From IMG/VR virus record IMGVR_UViG_3300031673_000083, positions 1 to 49,434 of that record: a stretch of DNA of 49,434 nucleotides; one strand, written 5' to 3'. Below are positions 24,006-32,884 of this stretch, in pieces (position 1 is the stretch's first letter; each line of letters opens with the position of its first letter). The stretch is from a virus. The notes beneath the pieces were generated by a model. It searched no databases, was not told where the DNA came from, and saw nothing but the letters and a program-made list of their open reading frames with translations. The position numbers and the translations under genes are program-made.

Positions 24006-24577
24006 TGGAAGAAGAAAAAATATTAGAGGTTAGGATGTACTTCTTTGTACCCTACAACATCAGTGAAATCCAAAAAGGAATTCAATGTGGACACGCAGCA
24101 CTACGTTATGCCAGACTGTTTTCAGCAGAACACCCAGAAGTGTGGGATTTCGTGGATAACCACGAGACTTGGATAATACTCAATGGCGGTACAACTAACG
24201 AGCAAAGAGGTTTCGATGGTCTGGTCGAAGGTACTCTAAATCAAATCGGTGATGACTTGCAGGAGAACGATATTCAGTTCTCATATTTCATTGAACCCGA
24301 CCTCAATCATGCCCTTACTGCACTCTGTTTTCTCTGTGATGAACGAGTATTTAATAGAAAGGATTTTCCTGATTTCGTTGATTATATTTTCGATATCAAG
24401 ATGTATCCAGAAGCCAAAGAAGCAACCCCCGCAGAAAACTATGTGATGTTGAAAACACAAAGCATGGAAACACTGGAAAAAATGTTTCCCGAATATTATA
24501 AGGAATGGGTGCGCTTTCTTGGTGGCGTGAAAAACATTTTTCTGCGTGAATTAACACGAGATAAAAAGAAGGCATAA
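24005..24577 (+). CDS. PTH2-like protein (possible peptidyl-tRNA hydrolase), 190 aa
   Basis: KGIQCGHAALRYARL matches the PTH2 signature (Lys, Gln-Cys-x-His-Ala helix). A later strand-helix pair (QFSYFIEPDLNHALTAL) fits the second half of the fold, though an insertion separates them. PTH2 frees tRNA from stalled peptidyl-tRNA. With Thg1, deformylase and RNA ligases it would belong to a translation-support set. The assignment rests on one motif and the overall order. Confidence 0.5.
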   Translation: MEEEKILEVRMYFFVPYNISEIQKGIQCGHAALRYARLFSAEHPEVWDFVDNHETWIILNGGTTNEQRGFDGLVEGTLNQIGDDLQENDIQFSYFIEPDLNHALTALCFLCDERVFNRKDFPDFVDYIFDIKMYPEAKEATPAENYVMLKTQSMETLEKMFPEYYKEWVRFLGGVKNIFLRELTRDKKKA

Positions 24578-25162
24578 ATGAATATACGTAAAATCCTATA
24601 TTTTCCAACGACTGAACAAAAGGCTGTTCTTGCTACTGATGTTGAATTGATTTCCAAAAGATGTGCAGAAGTCGGTAAGATAGAACGAAAAGAACAGACT
24701 GAAAATCAGAAGAGTCGTGATAATAGGTGTCCCAAGTGTAAGGCAATGTCAGATAAGATTGTAGATAAAATTGCGTTAGTTGAAGGTGTTAGTAATTTCA
24801 GAGGTAATATATTTAAATTTGTTGGTCGTCTGGCAATTGAAACCAAACCAGTTAATCACTGCACTACCTGTGACCACGAATGGGAGAAGTTCAAAACAAA
24901 AACCATTACAGACCTGAGTATAATAAAGGTTGTTTTAAATTATCTCAGTGAAGTTATAAGAGACCCTGAAGGTCAAAGCAGGTACTCGTGGAAACTCGAA
25001 GCCATTGAGATTTTTGAAGGTTGTCATGCAGAATCAATACTTATGATACAAGACAAATACAAACCTTCGATTCGACATCCTCTCACAATGAGACAATTGA
25101 GAAGCAAATATAAATCGGTTTTCGATGAAGAAAATGACGTTAATCATAATGGCAGCAGTTAG
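24578..25162 (+). CDS. Zinc-binding hypothetical protein, 194 aa
   Basis: Starts directly after the preceding stop. Two Cys pairs, CPKC and CTTC, about 45 residues apart, with conserved His nearby, form a likely split zinc ribbon. The C-terminal half is helical. Function unknown. The 3' end overlaps the start of the DHFR gene. Confidence 0.7.
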   Translation: MNIRKILYFPTTEQKAVLATDVELISKRCAEVGKIERKEQTENQKSRDNRCPKCKAMSDKIVDKIALVEGVSNFRGNIFKFVGRLAIETKPVNHCTTCDHEWEKFKTKTITDLSIIKVVLNYLSEVIRDPEGQSRYSWKLEAIEIFEGCHAESILMIQDKYKPSIRHPLTMRQLRSKYKSVFDEENDVNHNGSS

Positions 25163-25661
25163 TGTCGATGGAATCATCGGCATTGATAACGACATACCTT
25201 GGCACATTCCCGAAGACTTCCAACACTTCAGGAATACTACGATGGGAAACATGCTGCTTGTTGGTGCTACGACTTTTCTAATTCTTCCTCTTAAAGTACA
25301 TGAAGAGAGAGAATTTATTATATTGAATAGTGGCGAATATCTTCCATTAAACGGAGCACAGTATTACCAATTCAAAAAACTGGATGTTGTTTTGGATTTA
25401 CTTGGGAACGGTAAAAACGATTTCGATAAAATCTACATCATCGGGGGAGCGAGTGTTTACGAGGCATTAATTCTATATTGTGATGAGGCTATTATAACTT
25501 GGGTAAATAAAACTTACCCAAATGGTAATAAAAAGTTTCCAATTGACAAATTAATTACTAACTTTACTGCTGCTGATGATGATACCAGTTGGCTGAAAAG
25601 CAAAACGGGATATCAATACAAAATCAGGAAATATGTAAGAAATGGCAGTCAAAGGAAGTAG
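25134..25661 (+). CDS. folA: Dihydrofolate reductase
   Basis: DHFR order is clear: MTLIIMAAVSVDGIIG, the active-site IPWHIPEDFQHF, and the NADPH-binding IIGGASVYEAL. The usual GRKTW segment reads GATTF. The start at 25134 gives the standard N-terminus; 25125 is possible. It reduces dihydrofolate for thymidylate synthesis; no thymidylate synthase lies in the window. It overlaps both neighbours, inside a nucleotide/DNA metabolism run. Confidence 0.92.
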   Translation: MTLIIMAAVSVDGIIGIDNDIPWHIPEDFQHFRNTTMGNMLLVGATTFLILPLKVHEEREFIILNSGEYLPLNGAQYYQFKKLDVVLDLLGNGKNDFDKIYIIGGASVYEALILYCDEAIITWVNKTYPNGNKKFPIDKLITNFTAADDDTSWLKSKTGYQYKIRKYVRNGSQRK

Positions 25662-26163
25662 AGCAAAATCTAAACCAAAACCAGTTACCACAGCAGAAAT
25701 GGAAGTTGCCATTGCAAAATATTTTGGCATTAGAAAACACATTATCGTCCCAAATCTGTCGTGGGGTTTTTTTAGACACGAATGTGATTTGTTTTTAATT
25801 AGAACATCTGGATTCGGGTTTGAAGTCGAGATAAAAAGGAGCAGGTCAGATATGATTGCTGATTTTAAAAAGAAACGAAATCATATCGACAAAAGAAATC
25901 GCATAGTTCAATTATATTATGCATTTCCGAAGGAATTGTTACCAAAGGTAGAAGAACTTGTTCCCGAAGACTGTGGAATAATTACGGTAGAAAAATATAA
26001 TGACAGAGGATATGCAAGAATGCATCGAGAAGCAAAACGAAGAACAGGTGCGAAACGATTAACCGAAAAAGAAAAGTTACAAGTAGCAAGACTTGGAACA
26101 CTGAGAATCTGGACACTGAAAGAAAAATTGAATCTATTATTAAGAAAAAATGACAAAACCTAA
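25642..26163 (+). CDS. PD-(D/E)XK nuclease-like protein (MmcB type), 173 aa
   Basis: The core RHECDLFLIRTSGFGFEVEIKRSRSDMIADFKK shows an Asp followed by E-x-K after a strand, as in PD-(D/E)XK nucleases and the MmcB repair family. The C-terminus is very basic, suitable for DNA binding. It may be a repair or degradation nuclease. It overlaps DHFR at its start and the Nudix gene at its end. Confidence 0.7.
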   Translation: MAVKGSRAKSKPKPVTTAEMEVAIAKYFGIRKHIIVPNLSWGFFRHECDLFLIRTSGFGFEVEIKRSRSDMIADFKKKRNHIDKRNRIVQLYYAFPKELLPKVEELVPEDCGIITVEKYNDRGYARMHREAKRRTGAKRLTEKEKLQVARLGTLRIWTLKEKLNLLLRKNDKT

Positions 26164-26764
26164 GTTTAACAACAAACCCAATCCACATCTTGTTCATCAT
26201 TATGATAGCGGAACTGGAATAAAAGTACATCAGGACTTCTGGGTAAGCCGAGCACCTGCTGTTGTGGGAATTATCTTTGCCTTCGGTGTTGATAACGGTA
26301 CTCGTGTGTTGGTTATTAAACGTTCTACTAAAATGCGAGATGAACCCAATAAGTACGGTGCGCCAAGTGGTTATCTGGATTGGGATGAAAGCGGTTTTGA
26401 TGGAATGATGAGAGAAGTGTATGAGGAAACCAGTATGTATCTTCCTGATTATGAACCCTTTCTAATATTTAACAACAATAAACAACCGTTTTTCGTACAG
26501 GATGACCCGAAAAAAGATAAGAATCAGAATGTTTCTTTGACCTACTTAGTGGTATATGATTTTGCATCAGACCCAGAAAGTTTTCCAATTGAAATTGAGA
26601 AATACAGTGACAGTGAAACGGCAAAGGTGGAATGGTTGAAATTGACTGATTTCTATAATGTTTTTCCATATCTTGAAAATGAAAAAAGAGAATGGGCATT
26701 TAATCACGATGAAAGAATAATAATGGGACACGAATTCTTTAACAAAAATTTTAAAAGAAAATGA
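26150..26764 (+). CDS. Nudix hydrolase, 204 aa
   Basis: The Nudix box is nearly perfect: GYLDWDE-x7-REVYEETSM (G-x5-E-x7-REUxEE), with Ser replacing the usual Gly near the end. It hydrolyses a nucleoside diphosphate linked to another moiety. Candidate substrates include ADP-ribose, NADH, capped RNA or oxidised dNTPs. With NADAR nearby (28955), an ADP-ribose or NAD role is attractive but unproven. Confidence 0.88.
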   Translation: MTKPKFNNKPNPHLVHHYDSGTGIKVHQDFWVSRAPAVVGIIFAFGVDNGTRVLVIKRSTKMRDEPNKYGAPSGYLDWDESGFDGMMREVYEETSMYLPDYEPFLIFNNNKQPFFVQDDPKKDKNQNVSLTYLVVYDFASDPESFPIEIEKYSDSETAKVEWLKLTDFYNVFPYLENEKREWAFNHDERIIMGHEFFNKNFKRK

Positions 26765-27033
26765 AAAAGATAACAGCAGCAGACCTTTTGCGTCTGGGAT
26801 TTAAACGAGTTGATGTTCCAGCAGAAGAATCTGGAGATAAGGACTATTTTTATTTTGTGTTTGATATCAAAAGCAATCGTCCGTATTCAATATTAATCAC
26901 GGGAGATGAAGATAATAAAGATGATTCATATTCAGTAGAAATTAATGAATTAGAGGATGCTATTATAATTAAGGACTTGGATGACCTTGAGTCATTGGTC
27001 GATATAATAAAAAGGAATATAAATAATGAATGA
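26761..27033 (+). CDS. Hypothetical acidic protein, 90 aa
   Basis: ATGA overlap with the Nudix gene and 8-nt overlap with the helicase gene. Small acidic protein with a YSILITGDEDNKDDSY segment. No family recognised. Confidence 0.7.
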   Translation: MKKITAADLLRLGFKRVDVPAEESGDKDYFYFVFDIKSNRPYSILITGDEDNKDDSYSVEINELEDAIIIKDLDDLESLVDIIKRNINNE

Positions 27034-28441
27034 CAACCAGTTACGATTACCGACAGGTAAAATAATAACATTCAATGCCGAGCAATTTGACGGTTTGAAG
27101 AAAATCAATCATTGGTTGAAAAACGGTGAGACTTTCTTCACGTTAGCAGGTTATGCTGGCACGGGGAAGTCGACTATCATTAAAAAAGTTCTTGATAACT
27201 ATCGTTTTGGTGTTGTGGTAAGTGCACCAACACATAAAGCAAAGAAGGTTGTAATGAATACCACTGGTGAAGATGGTCAAACACTCCATGCCTTACTTGG
27301 ACTCCGACCAGATGTTGATTTGGATAATTTTAACCCAAACAACCCGAAGTTCAATCCAATTGCTATTCCAAAAATCACCGATTATAATTTCGTTGTCATT
27401 GACGAAGCATCTATGATAAATCAGGAACTCTATGACCTGATTATCGATAAGACCATGAAAAGTCGAACCAAAGTGTTGTTCATGGGTGACCCTGCACAGA
27501 TTCCACCAGTTGGTGAGAAAGCCAGTGTGGTATTTCAACAAGACCAAACTAAAGAATTTCATCAACTCATTAAGATTGAGAGACAAAACGACACCAATCC
27601 CCTTGCATATATCTATGATGCCCTACGGAATAACCTCAATAGACTTGATGGTGGTTTCCAACGCAGGACAGTAATGAACGAATTCGGTGAAGGTGTTAGG
27701 TTTACCGTTGATAAACGAGAGTTCAGAGAAAGGGTTTTGGAGATGTTCAAGTCAGAAGAATTTCAGAAAGACACGGATTTCGCCAAGGTAATTGCATGGA
27801 AAAATGATACTGTTATGATGAGTAATGCCGTTATTAGGGAGCAACTTCTGGGTAAAAATACCGACATCGTGGAAATCGGTGACCTGCTCATGGGATATCG
27901 TAGTGTGAGTGAGGAAAAGCAGAGATTCAATATTATCGAGAATAGTGCCGATTACCGTGTGGTAAGAAAAGCGGGTCTTGAGGAAAACTCTTATGGTATC
28001 ATGGGTTACAGGGTGCAGTTAAGAGAAGACCTTGCGAAAGGCAGGTTCAAGCACCAAGATGTTTTCATCATCAATACCGAAGACCATGATAATCTGCATC
28101 TCTATGCCGAAATGCATGATTTCTTCCGTGATATGGGTAAGTCAAATAAAAAGAATTGGAAAAAATACTACGAGTTCAGACGCAGTAATATTCTCACCAA
28201 AACCGTTGAGAAGTACAGAAATGGTTTGCTTCGAGGTAGTATGGATGTGATTGTCAAAGACTTAGATTATGGATATGCAATCACTGGTCACAAATCGCAG
28301 GGGTCGACATACTCTCACGTCTTCGTAATGGAGAACGATATGAATGATAATTGGGTATTGAAGGAACGCAATCAAATCAAGTACGTTGCCCTCACCAGAC
28401 CCAGCATGACAGCAACAGTATTAACAACAAAATTAGATTAA
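27026..28441 (+). CDS. dda: Dda-like SF1 DNA helicase, 471 aa
   Basis: SF1B motifs in order: Walker A AGYAGTGKST (41-50), motif Ia SAPTHKAK, Walker B VVIDEASM, motif III GDPAQIPPVGE, motif V ITGHKSQGSTYSHV, and motif VI YVALTRPS. Length and motif spacing match T4 Dda/RecD-type 5'-3' helicases, which act in origin opening and fork passage. It sits in the middle of the 21.4-29.6 kb operon. Confidence 0.93.
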   Translation: MNDNQLRLPTGKIITFNAEQFDGLKKINHWLKNGETFFTLAGYAGTGKSTIIKKVLDNYRFGVVVSAPTHKAKKVVMNTTGEDGQTLHALLGLRPDVDLDNFNPNNPKFNPIAIPKITDYNFVVIDEASMINQELYDLIIDKTMKSRTKVLFMGDPAQIPPVGEKASVVFQQDQTKEFHQLIKIERQNDTNPLAYIYDALRNNLNRLDGGFQRRTVMNEFGEGVRFTVDKREFRERVLEMFKSEEFQKDTDFAKVIAWKNDTVMMSNAVIREQLLGKNTDIVEIGDLLMGYRSVSEEKQRFNIIENSADYRVVRKAGLEENSYGIMGYRVQLREDLAKGRFKHQDVFIINTEDHDNLHLYAEMHDFFRDMGKSNKKNWKKYYEFRRSNILTKTVEKYRNGLLRGSMDVIVKDLDYGYAITGHKSQGSTYSHVFVMENDMNDNWVLKERNQIKYVALTRPSMTATVLTTKLD

Positions 28442-28442
28442 A

Positions 28443-28955
28443 ATGAGTTATAATGATATCATTTATTTAGCACGAGCAAAACAATTATTTTTATTTAATG
28501 AAATGGAAAGAAGATGGGGATTATCTCAAACGGATGTTGATGGTCTTTTAATTGGTAAAATTCGTGGAATGCAATCATATCGAGGTAAGGTTTTTATTTA
28601 CTTTGAGGCAAAAGTTGAAGGTAAATCATTACCTCAAGGTCAAAAATATTGTTTTGAAGAAATTTGTGAATCATATTTTGAAGATATTGAAGAAAAATGG
28701 TTGGCAAAAAATTTTGCTTGGACGTTGATTTGTGAACATAAAGTACCTGTTGAAAAAGATATTATCGCCCATAAACAATATGTGAGCGATATAATGAGTA
28801 GTGTTACACTTGCTTGGCATAGTCCCGATTCTCCAGATGTTGTTCCTAAATTTGAACTTGAAAATGGAAAATTAACTGTTTTAAGTGCAATTATTCAAAT
28901 TGAAAATTGGTGTCATGAACATAATATTTTAATAGGTAAAGAAAGGGAAGACTAA
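28443..28955 (+). CDS. Hypothetical protein, 170 aa, AT-rich codons
   Basis: Unrecognised. It begins MSYNDIIYLARAKQLF and includes a Trp/Cys-containing middle. Its third codon positions are visibly richer in A/T than the flanking helicase and NADAR genes, hinting at recent arrival. It shares a stop/start overlap (TAATG) with NADAR. Confidence 0.7.
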   Translation: MSYNDIIYLARAKQLFLFNEMERRWGLSQTDVDGLLIGKIRGMQSYRGKVFIYFEAKVEGKSLPQGQKYCFEEICESYFEDIEEKWLAKNFAWTLICEHKVPVEKDIIAHKQYVSDIMSSVTLAWHSPDSPDVVPKFELENGKLTVLSAIIQIENWCHEHNILIGKERED

Positions 28956-29455
28956 TGGAAAGAATAACAGACACACAAGTATTTTTTTGGGGTTCAGTAT
29001 TGTCGAACTGGCATGGGTGTGAGTTCACGTACATGGGAAAACAATTCAAAAACACTGAACAGGCGTTCATGTGGGAGAAAGCCAGATATTTTGAAGATTA
29101 CGAAACGGCTAACCTCATATTGAAAACACCTAATCCCAGCGATAATAAAAAATTGGGTCGCAAGGTCAAGGGTTTCAAACCCGAAACTTGGATGATTTAT
29201 TCGTATATCTTTATGGTTGCCGTGAACTACTGTAAGTACAGTCAGAACGAAGACCTCAAGAAAGTCCTGTTATCCACTGGTGACAAGGTTATTGTAGAAG
29301 CCAGTCCTTATGATAAAATCTGGGGAATTGGGATGCATTGGGAGGACGATGATTGTCTTGATGAAACCAAATGGAAGGGTATGAACCTTTTGGGTAAAGC
29401 ATTAATGCACCTGAGAAAAGAATTTAAACTCGAAGAAAATGAAAAAGATAATTAA
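28955..29455 (+). CDS. NADAR-family protein (YbiA-like), 166 aa
   Basis: Family features: an early FWGSVLSNWHGCEF strand, KNTEQAFMWEKARYF (the conserved E-x-x-F/Y-M-x-x-K-A), and the C-terminal GIGMHWEDDD... KWKGMNLLGKALM. NADAR proteins act on NAD or ADP-ribose derivatives and can reverse guanine ADP-ribosylation of nucleic acids. In a phage it may oppose an ADP-ribosyltransferase or NAD-depleting defence. The flanking genes do not add proof. Confidence 0.88.
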   Translation: MERITDTQVFFWGSVLSNWHGCEFTYMGKQFKNTEQAFMWEKARYFEDYETANLILKTPNPSDNKKLGRKVKGFKPETWMIYSYIFMVAVNYCKYSQNEDLKKVLLSTGDKVIVEASPYDKIWGIGMHWEDDDCLDETKWKGMNLLGKALMHLRKEFKLEENEKDN

Positions 29456-29654
29456 ATTTATTATTGACCAAAAACATGAAACGATTGACGAATACCCAAC
29501 ACTGGTATTACCAATCGCAGAAAAATTCGGAATTGAAGTCAGTTGCGCCCAATCAATCATTGATACCGTAATGGAATGGGAAACCGATGCCAACACAATT
29601 GACAGTCTCGAAGAACTCCTGAAAAAAAGATTTCCAGATATTGTAACAAAATAG
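29439..29654 (+). CDS. Hypothetical protein, 71 aa
   Basis: Small helical protein starting MKKIIKFIID; a likely four-helix or helical-hairpin fold by pattern. Overlaps the NADAR 3' end by 17 nt. Its TAG stop lies inside the next promoter. Unknown. Confidence 0.7.
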   Translation: MKKIIKFIIDQKHETIDEYPTLVLPIAEKFGIEVSCAQSIIDTVMEWETDANTIDSLEELLKKRFPDIVTK

Positions 29655-29671
29655 ATTTCTTTTCGTATAAC
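29642..29671 (+). promoter_or_regulatory. Phage-type promoter TGTAACA-N13-TTCGTATAAC
   Basis: TGTAACA (29642-29648), 13 nt, TTCGTATAAC (29662-29671). Drives the gene at 29689. Confidence 0.82.
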
Positions 29672-29688
29672 AAAGGATATGTTAAATT

Positions 29689-30060
29689 ATGATAATGGAA
29701 ATTTTAAGATTTTATAAAGAAAAGTCGAAGTACTGGTATGCCGATGTTCCACAGTGGACAGGTAGAAAGTCTGCACTGCAAATGGTTGCAGGTGCTGATA
29801 AATTGTTGGATTGTGTTGCGAAGGGAAGAGATGAAATATTTATTCACTTTTCTGAAGATGAAATCCTGAATGCCGATAAACTGGTTTTAATTAAAAAGTG
29901 TTGGTTTAACGGTGCTGACTACAGAGTTCAAAAATGTGGTGAAAGAAATCTGAATCGAAAGGTCTGGCTTTGTGATGTAACGAAATTCGTTATTGGTTAC
30001 TTTCCTGAACAAATTTATTTCAAAGAAGTGGATTATAGTGAGGAAATTGTAACAAATTAA
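29689..30060 (+). CDS. Hypothetical protein, 123 aa
   Basis: Starts MIMEILRFYKEKS (the Met at 29695 is also possible). The WYADVPQW and MVAGADKLLD segments look like a small conserved phage/bacterial family of unknown function. It is a single-gene unit between two phage-type promoters. Confidence 0.75.
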   Translation: MIMEILRFYKEKSKYWYADVPQWTGRKSALQMVAGADKLLDCVAKGRDEIFIHFSEDEILNADKLVLIKKCWFNGADYRVQKCGERNLNRKVWLCDVTKFVIGYFPEQIYFKEVDYSEEIVTN

Positions 30061-30077
30061 AATTAAATTCGTATAAT
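30048..30077 (+). promoter_or_regulatory. Phage-type promoter TGTAACA-N13-TTCGTATAAT
   Basis: TGTAACA (30048-30054), 13 nt, TTCGTATAAT (30068-30077). The kinase ATG lies 6 nt further on, so the transcript should be leaderless. Confidence 0.87.
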
Positions 30078-30083
30078 TGTGTT

Positions 30084-30470
30084 ATGGAAAAAGATTTAAT
30101 CATAGTACGTGGAATACCCGGTTCTGGAAAGACAACCGTTGCAGGAATGTTTGGCAAAGCAATTTGTTGTGCTGACGACTTTTTCATGCGTGACGGTAAG
30201 TATGTCTGGAAGGCTGAAAAGATTGGTACTGCTCACGAATGGTGTCAGCGTAAGTGCAGACGTTTCATGAAGGCACAGGTGGGACGTATTATAATTGCCA
30301 ACACCAGCACAACTGAAAGAGAAATGCACCCATATATGGACTTAGCAAGGCAATTTGGCTACAAGGTGTTCTCTGTGATTGTCGAGACACGTCACGACAA
30401 TAAAAGCATTCATAGCGTTCCAGAGGTTACTCTTGACAAAATGAGGGAGCGTTTTAATGTAAAATTATGA
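30084..30470 (+). CDS. P-loop kinase (polynucleotide-kinase-like), 128 aa
   Basis: Walker A is GIPGSGKTT (about 9-17). The CCADDFFMRDGKYVW segment matches the catalytic Asp region of the AAA_33/Pnk-type 5' kinases, and a later Arg-rich helix fits the lid. It lacks the HAD phosphatase domain of T4 Pnkp, and two HAD proteins are encoded elsewhere (4494, 9235), so Pnkp functions may be split. It is coupled to an HD protein by ATGA overlap. Confidence 0.8.
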   Translation: MEKDLIIVRGIPGSGKTTVAGMFGKAICCADDFFMRDGKYVWKAEKIGTAHEWCQRKCRRFMKAQVGRIIIANTSTTEREMHPYMDLARQFGYKVFSVIVETRHDNKSIHSVPEVTLDKMRERFNVKL

Positions 30471-31015
30471 AAAAAATAATTAAACAAATAGTAAAACCTG
30501 AAAACGGCATCGAGACAGCAATTGTCTCTGATGCTGATTTCATTGCTGGTGCATCGTATGGGAAACCCCGTAGTGGTCACCCAGAAGGTAAGGTAATTTA
30601 CCACGTCAAAGAAGTTCTGGAGAACATCAATAAGTTTTATTGTGATGATGATGACCGTACCGACCTGAGATTCATCGCCTTAGTGCATGACACCTTCAAA
30701 CATAAAGTAGACCAGACCAAGCCGAAGTCTGGTGCTAATCATCACGGCACGATTGCCAGACTATTTGCACAGAAATTCAGAACCGACCACGCATTACTGA
30801 GAATCATTGAACTCCATGACGAAGCATATAATTCTTGGTCTGTTGGTGGTAGACGTGGGGAATGGTTTAAAGCCGAAAGACGTGCCAATCAATTAATTGG
30901 TGAACTAATGCTTTTAGGATGTCTGGACTTATATCTGAAATTTTACCATTGTGACAACGCAACTGGTAACAAAGAACAAGAAAACTACGACTGGTTTGTT
31001 AAATTAATAAAATAG
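30467..31015 (+). CDS. HD-domain phosphohydrolase, 182 aa
   Basis: HD order: YHVKEVLENI (His), LVHDTFKHK (His-Asp), then HHGTIARLFAQKF and IELHDEAYN (two more His-Asp sites). The extra His-Asp pairs suggest a two-metal enzyme. It is located directly after the kinase gene, so it may act on the same nucleotide or nucleic acid end. It is not a close relative of the SpoT-like HD protein at 7128-7694. Confidence 0.8.
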   Translation: MKKIIKQIVKPENGIETAIVSDADFIAGASYGKPRSGHPEGKVIYHVKEVLENINKFYCDDDDRTDLRFIALVHDTFKHKVDQTKPKSGANHHGTIARLFAQKFRTDHALLRIIELHDEAYNSWSVGGRRGEWFKAERRANQLIGELMLLGCLDLYLKFYHCDNATGNKEQENYDWFVKLIK

Positions 31016-31017
31016 TC

Positions 31018-31509
31018 ATGCTTAAATTGACATCAAAATTTCCGTTTTTTAAGATTGAGAAGTTTGGTTACGAAAGAATCGTTATGAATGACCACGAAAA
31101 TACTGAAAAACAAAAGGAGATGATTAAATTTGTCACAGGCATACTGAGTGTGAATCAGATTCCTATAAATAAAATCAGATTCGTTTTCACACCATCATTT
31201 CTATATGATATTAATAATGATAAAATAAACCCTGTGTATCAAATAATGATACCTAATAAATTGGGTGGTAGAACAAAAAAACCTATCGTTGAAATCGGTA
31301 AACCTGAGAACAGCATAACTATTAAATTTTGTGAATATGTGGATATTGATGATTATGAGACAATTAAACCTGTTGTTAAAGCAAGTAAGAAAGGCGTGGT
31401 CATGTATATTGATGAAATCAATTTTCAGGGTATTGTTGGTGCATGCAACCTTGATACCAGTATCGCTTTTCACTATCAGTTATTAGAAAATTTCGAATAT
31501 AATTCATAA
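31018..31509 (+). CDS. Hypothetical protein, 163 aa
   Basis: Basic N-terminus then alternating strands. No family recognised. It follows the HD gene by 2 nt and ends just before a promoter. Confidence 0.7.
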   Translation: MLKLTSKFPFFKIEKFGYERIVMNDHENTEKQKEMIKFVTGILSVNQIPINKIRFVFTPSFLYDINNDKINPVYQIMIPNKLGGRTKKPIVEIGKPENSITIKFCEYVDIDDYETIKPVVKASKKGVVMYIDEINFQGIVGACNLDTSIAFHYQLLENFEYNS

Positions 31510-31513
31510 ATTT

Positions 31514-31543
31514 TGTAACAAATTTGAATAGTTTTCGTATAAT
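31514..31543 (+). promoter_or_regulatory. Phage-type promoter TGTAACA-N13-TTCGTATAAT
   Basis: TGTAACA (31514-31520), 13 nt, TTCGTATAAT (31534-31543); drives the operon from 31559. Confidence 0.88.
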
Positions 31544-31558
31544 TAGAAAAACAACGAC

Positions 31559-32062
31559 ATGAATAAGCAAAAACTCATAAACATTTTCGATAAGCATAAT
31601 CCAAATACACCAATGTCAGAGGATGAAACGAAGGCTATGCTTAAAATCATGATGTCAAAAGACCCGAATCTTTCTTGTGACATTGAAGAAATTGATATGG
31701 AGACTGATGTGTATAAACACATGAAACCACTTATCGAAGCATTCCAAGCACAGGTATTTTTAAAGAGACTTGAAATTCTCACCAGTTTGAGAATGACACT
31801 TGGTGCGTTGATTATACTAATGCACCACATGGAATCAGCAGGTTCTGCCGTGATGTATACATTCTATCTCAGCACCAAACTTCCTAAAAACACTTTGGTT
31901 ACCGTTGACAAGTTTGCCGAAGTATTTCCTTGGGGATTCTTTTCAGAGAAACAACTTCATGAAATTTGGGGTGCACAGAAAGTCGGTCCAGATGACCGTG
32001 AAGGTTTCACGTGTATTGGTGCACAAGACAACATGATTGATTACCTTGAAACTTGGAAATAA
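31559..32062 (+). CDS. Hypothetical protein, 167 aa
   Basis: Met-rich protein with an acidic N-terminal half and a C-terminal segment FPWGFFSEKQLHEIW. A hydrophobic stretch around residues 78-100 is too broken to call a TM helix. Head of an operon of small unknowns running to 34.8 kb. Confidence 0.75.
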   Translation: MNKQKLINIFDKHNPNTPMSEDETKAMLKIMMSKDPNLSCDIEEIDMETDVYKHMKPLIEAFQAQVFLKRLEILTSLRMTLGALIILMHHMESAGSAVMYTFYLSTKLPKNTLVTVDKFAEVFPWGFFSEKQLHEIWGAQKVGPDDREGFTCIGAQDNMIDYLETWK

Positions 32063-32331
32063 TGAAACAACACCTATTACTTACACCCGAAATAAAGTCA
32101 GCAATGCCTGACACAATTACTGAACTTCATAACTTTGGAAGAATTGATGTAATATTCCCCGCAATTGATGAGAAGGAAAAAAGCATGATTCTCAGTGGAG
32201 ACAACGCTATTGTTGAGGGTGAGCAAGAGGAAATTGTTAAATGGTTGAAACATTTTGATGGTGTGCCTGTTGGGGATGGTTTTCCTCAAGGAGAACATTT
32301 TACAATGATGCATATTAAAGACGAAGTATAA
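32062..32331 (+). CDS. Hypothetical protein, 89 aa
   Basis: The ATG at 32062 uses TAATG coupling, preferred over an upstream TTG. Small acidic protein with a FDGVPVGDGFPQGEHF turn. Unknown. Confidence 0.7.
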   Translation: MKQHLLLTPEIKSAMPDTITELHNFGRIDVIFPAIDEKEKSMILSGDNAIVEGEQEEIVKWLKHFDGVPVGDGFPQGEHFTMMHIKDEV

Positions 32332-32687
32332 TGGCATTTATTGATATAAGATATGATGATGGGAATGCTTCAGACTATGAAGCAGTTGAAATTCATTATG
32401 GCAATTCTGATAAAAAAGTATTTGCCTCTGGAAATTTTGTGAAAGACTGGTGGAATATGCGAAAGTTCATGATTCAGAACTTACTTGATAGTGAAATACA
32501 TTTCAGTCATTCCAGCAGTGTTGACCATTTCATTATGGATGGTGCTAAATTTGATAGTGCGTATCTGAAAACCGATGACGATGGAAAACCGTACTTCACA
32601 TACGTATATGATGATGAAGGGATTGAGTTTTTTGTTGCTGAAGGTACACAACCAAATTTTGAGGAACTTAAAGAAATATGCGAATGA
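32331..32687 (+). CDS. Hypothetical protein, 118 aa
   Basis: TAATG coupling to the previous gene. Asp/Tyr-rich acidic protein. Long frames on the other strand here are shadows. No family recognised. Confidence 0.7.
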   Translation: MAFIDIRYDDGNASDYEAVEIHYGNSDKKVFASGNFVKDWWNMRKFMIQNLLDSEIHFSHSSSVDHFIMDGAKFDSAYLKTDDDGKPYFTYVYDDEGIEFFVAEGTQPNFEELKEICE

Positions 32688-32688
32688 T

Positions 32689-32883
32689 ATGTGTGAAAAA
32701 GTTGAATACGGTTCGTTCCGAGAAGCACAGGCAATAGTCAATGCAGCACGAAAGCATAGATATGTTAATGGTCAAAGGATGAATCGGTTGATGGGAAGAA
32801 AAGATAAACAGTTACAGCGAAGTTATAGATGTGAAGAATGTGGATATTGGCATATAACAAGTCAACCAGAAAACAGTAGATAA
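32689..32883 (+). CDS. Small zinc-finger protein, 64 aa
   Basis: The ATG at 32689 is chosen because the upstream part of the frame lies in the neighbouring gene. Basic helices, then RCEECGYWHIT, a CxxC with a following His, typical of a half zinc finger or ribbon. Likely nucleic-acid binding. Confidence 0.65.
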   Translation: MCEKVEYGSFREAQAIVNAARKHRYVNGQRMNRLMGRKDKQLQRSYRCEECGYWHITSQPENSR

Positions 32884-32884
32884 A

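Noticed and set aside
32481-32741. Two overlapping minus-strand open frames
   Set aside because: Both lie opposite the 32331-32883 genes, which have ATGA/TAATG coupling; the minus frames have no start context or promoter.
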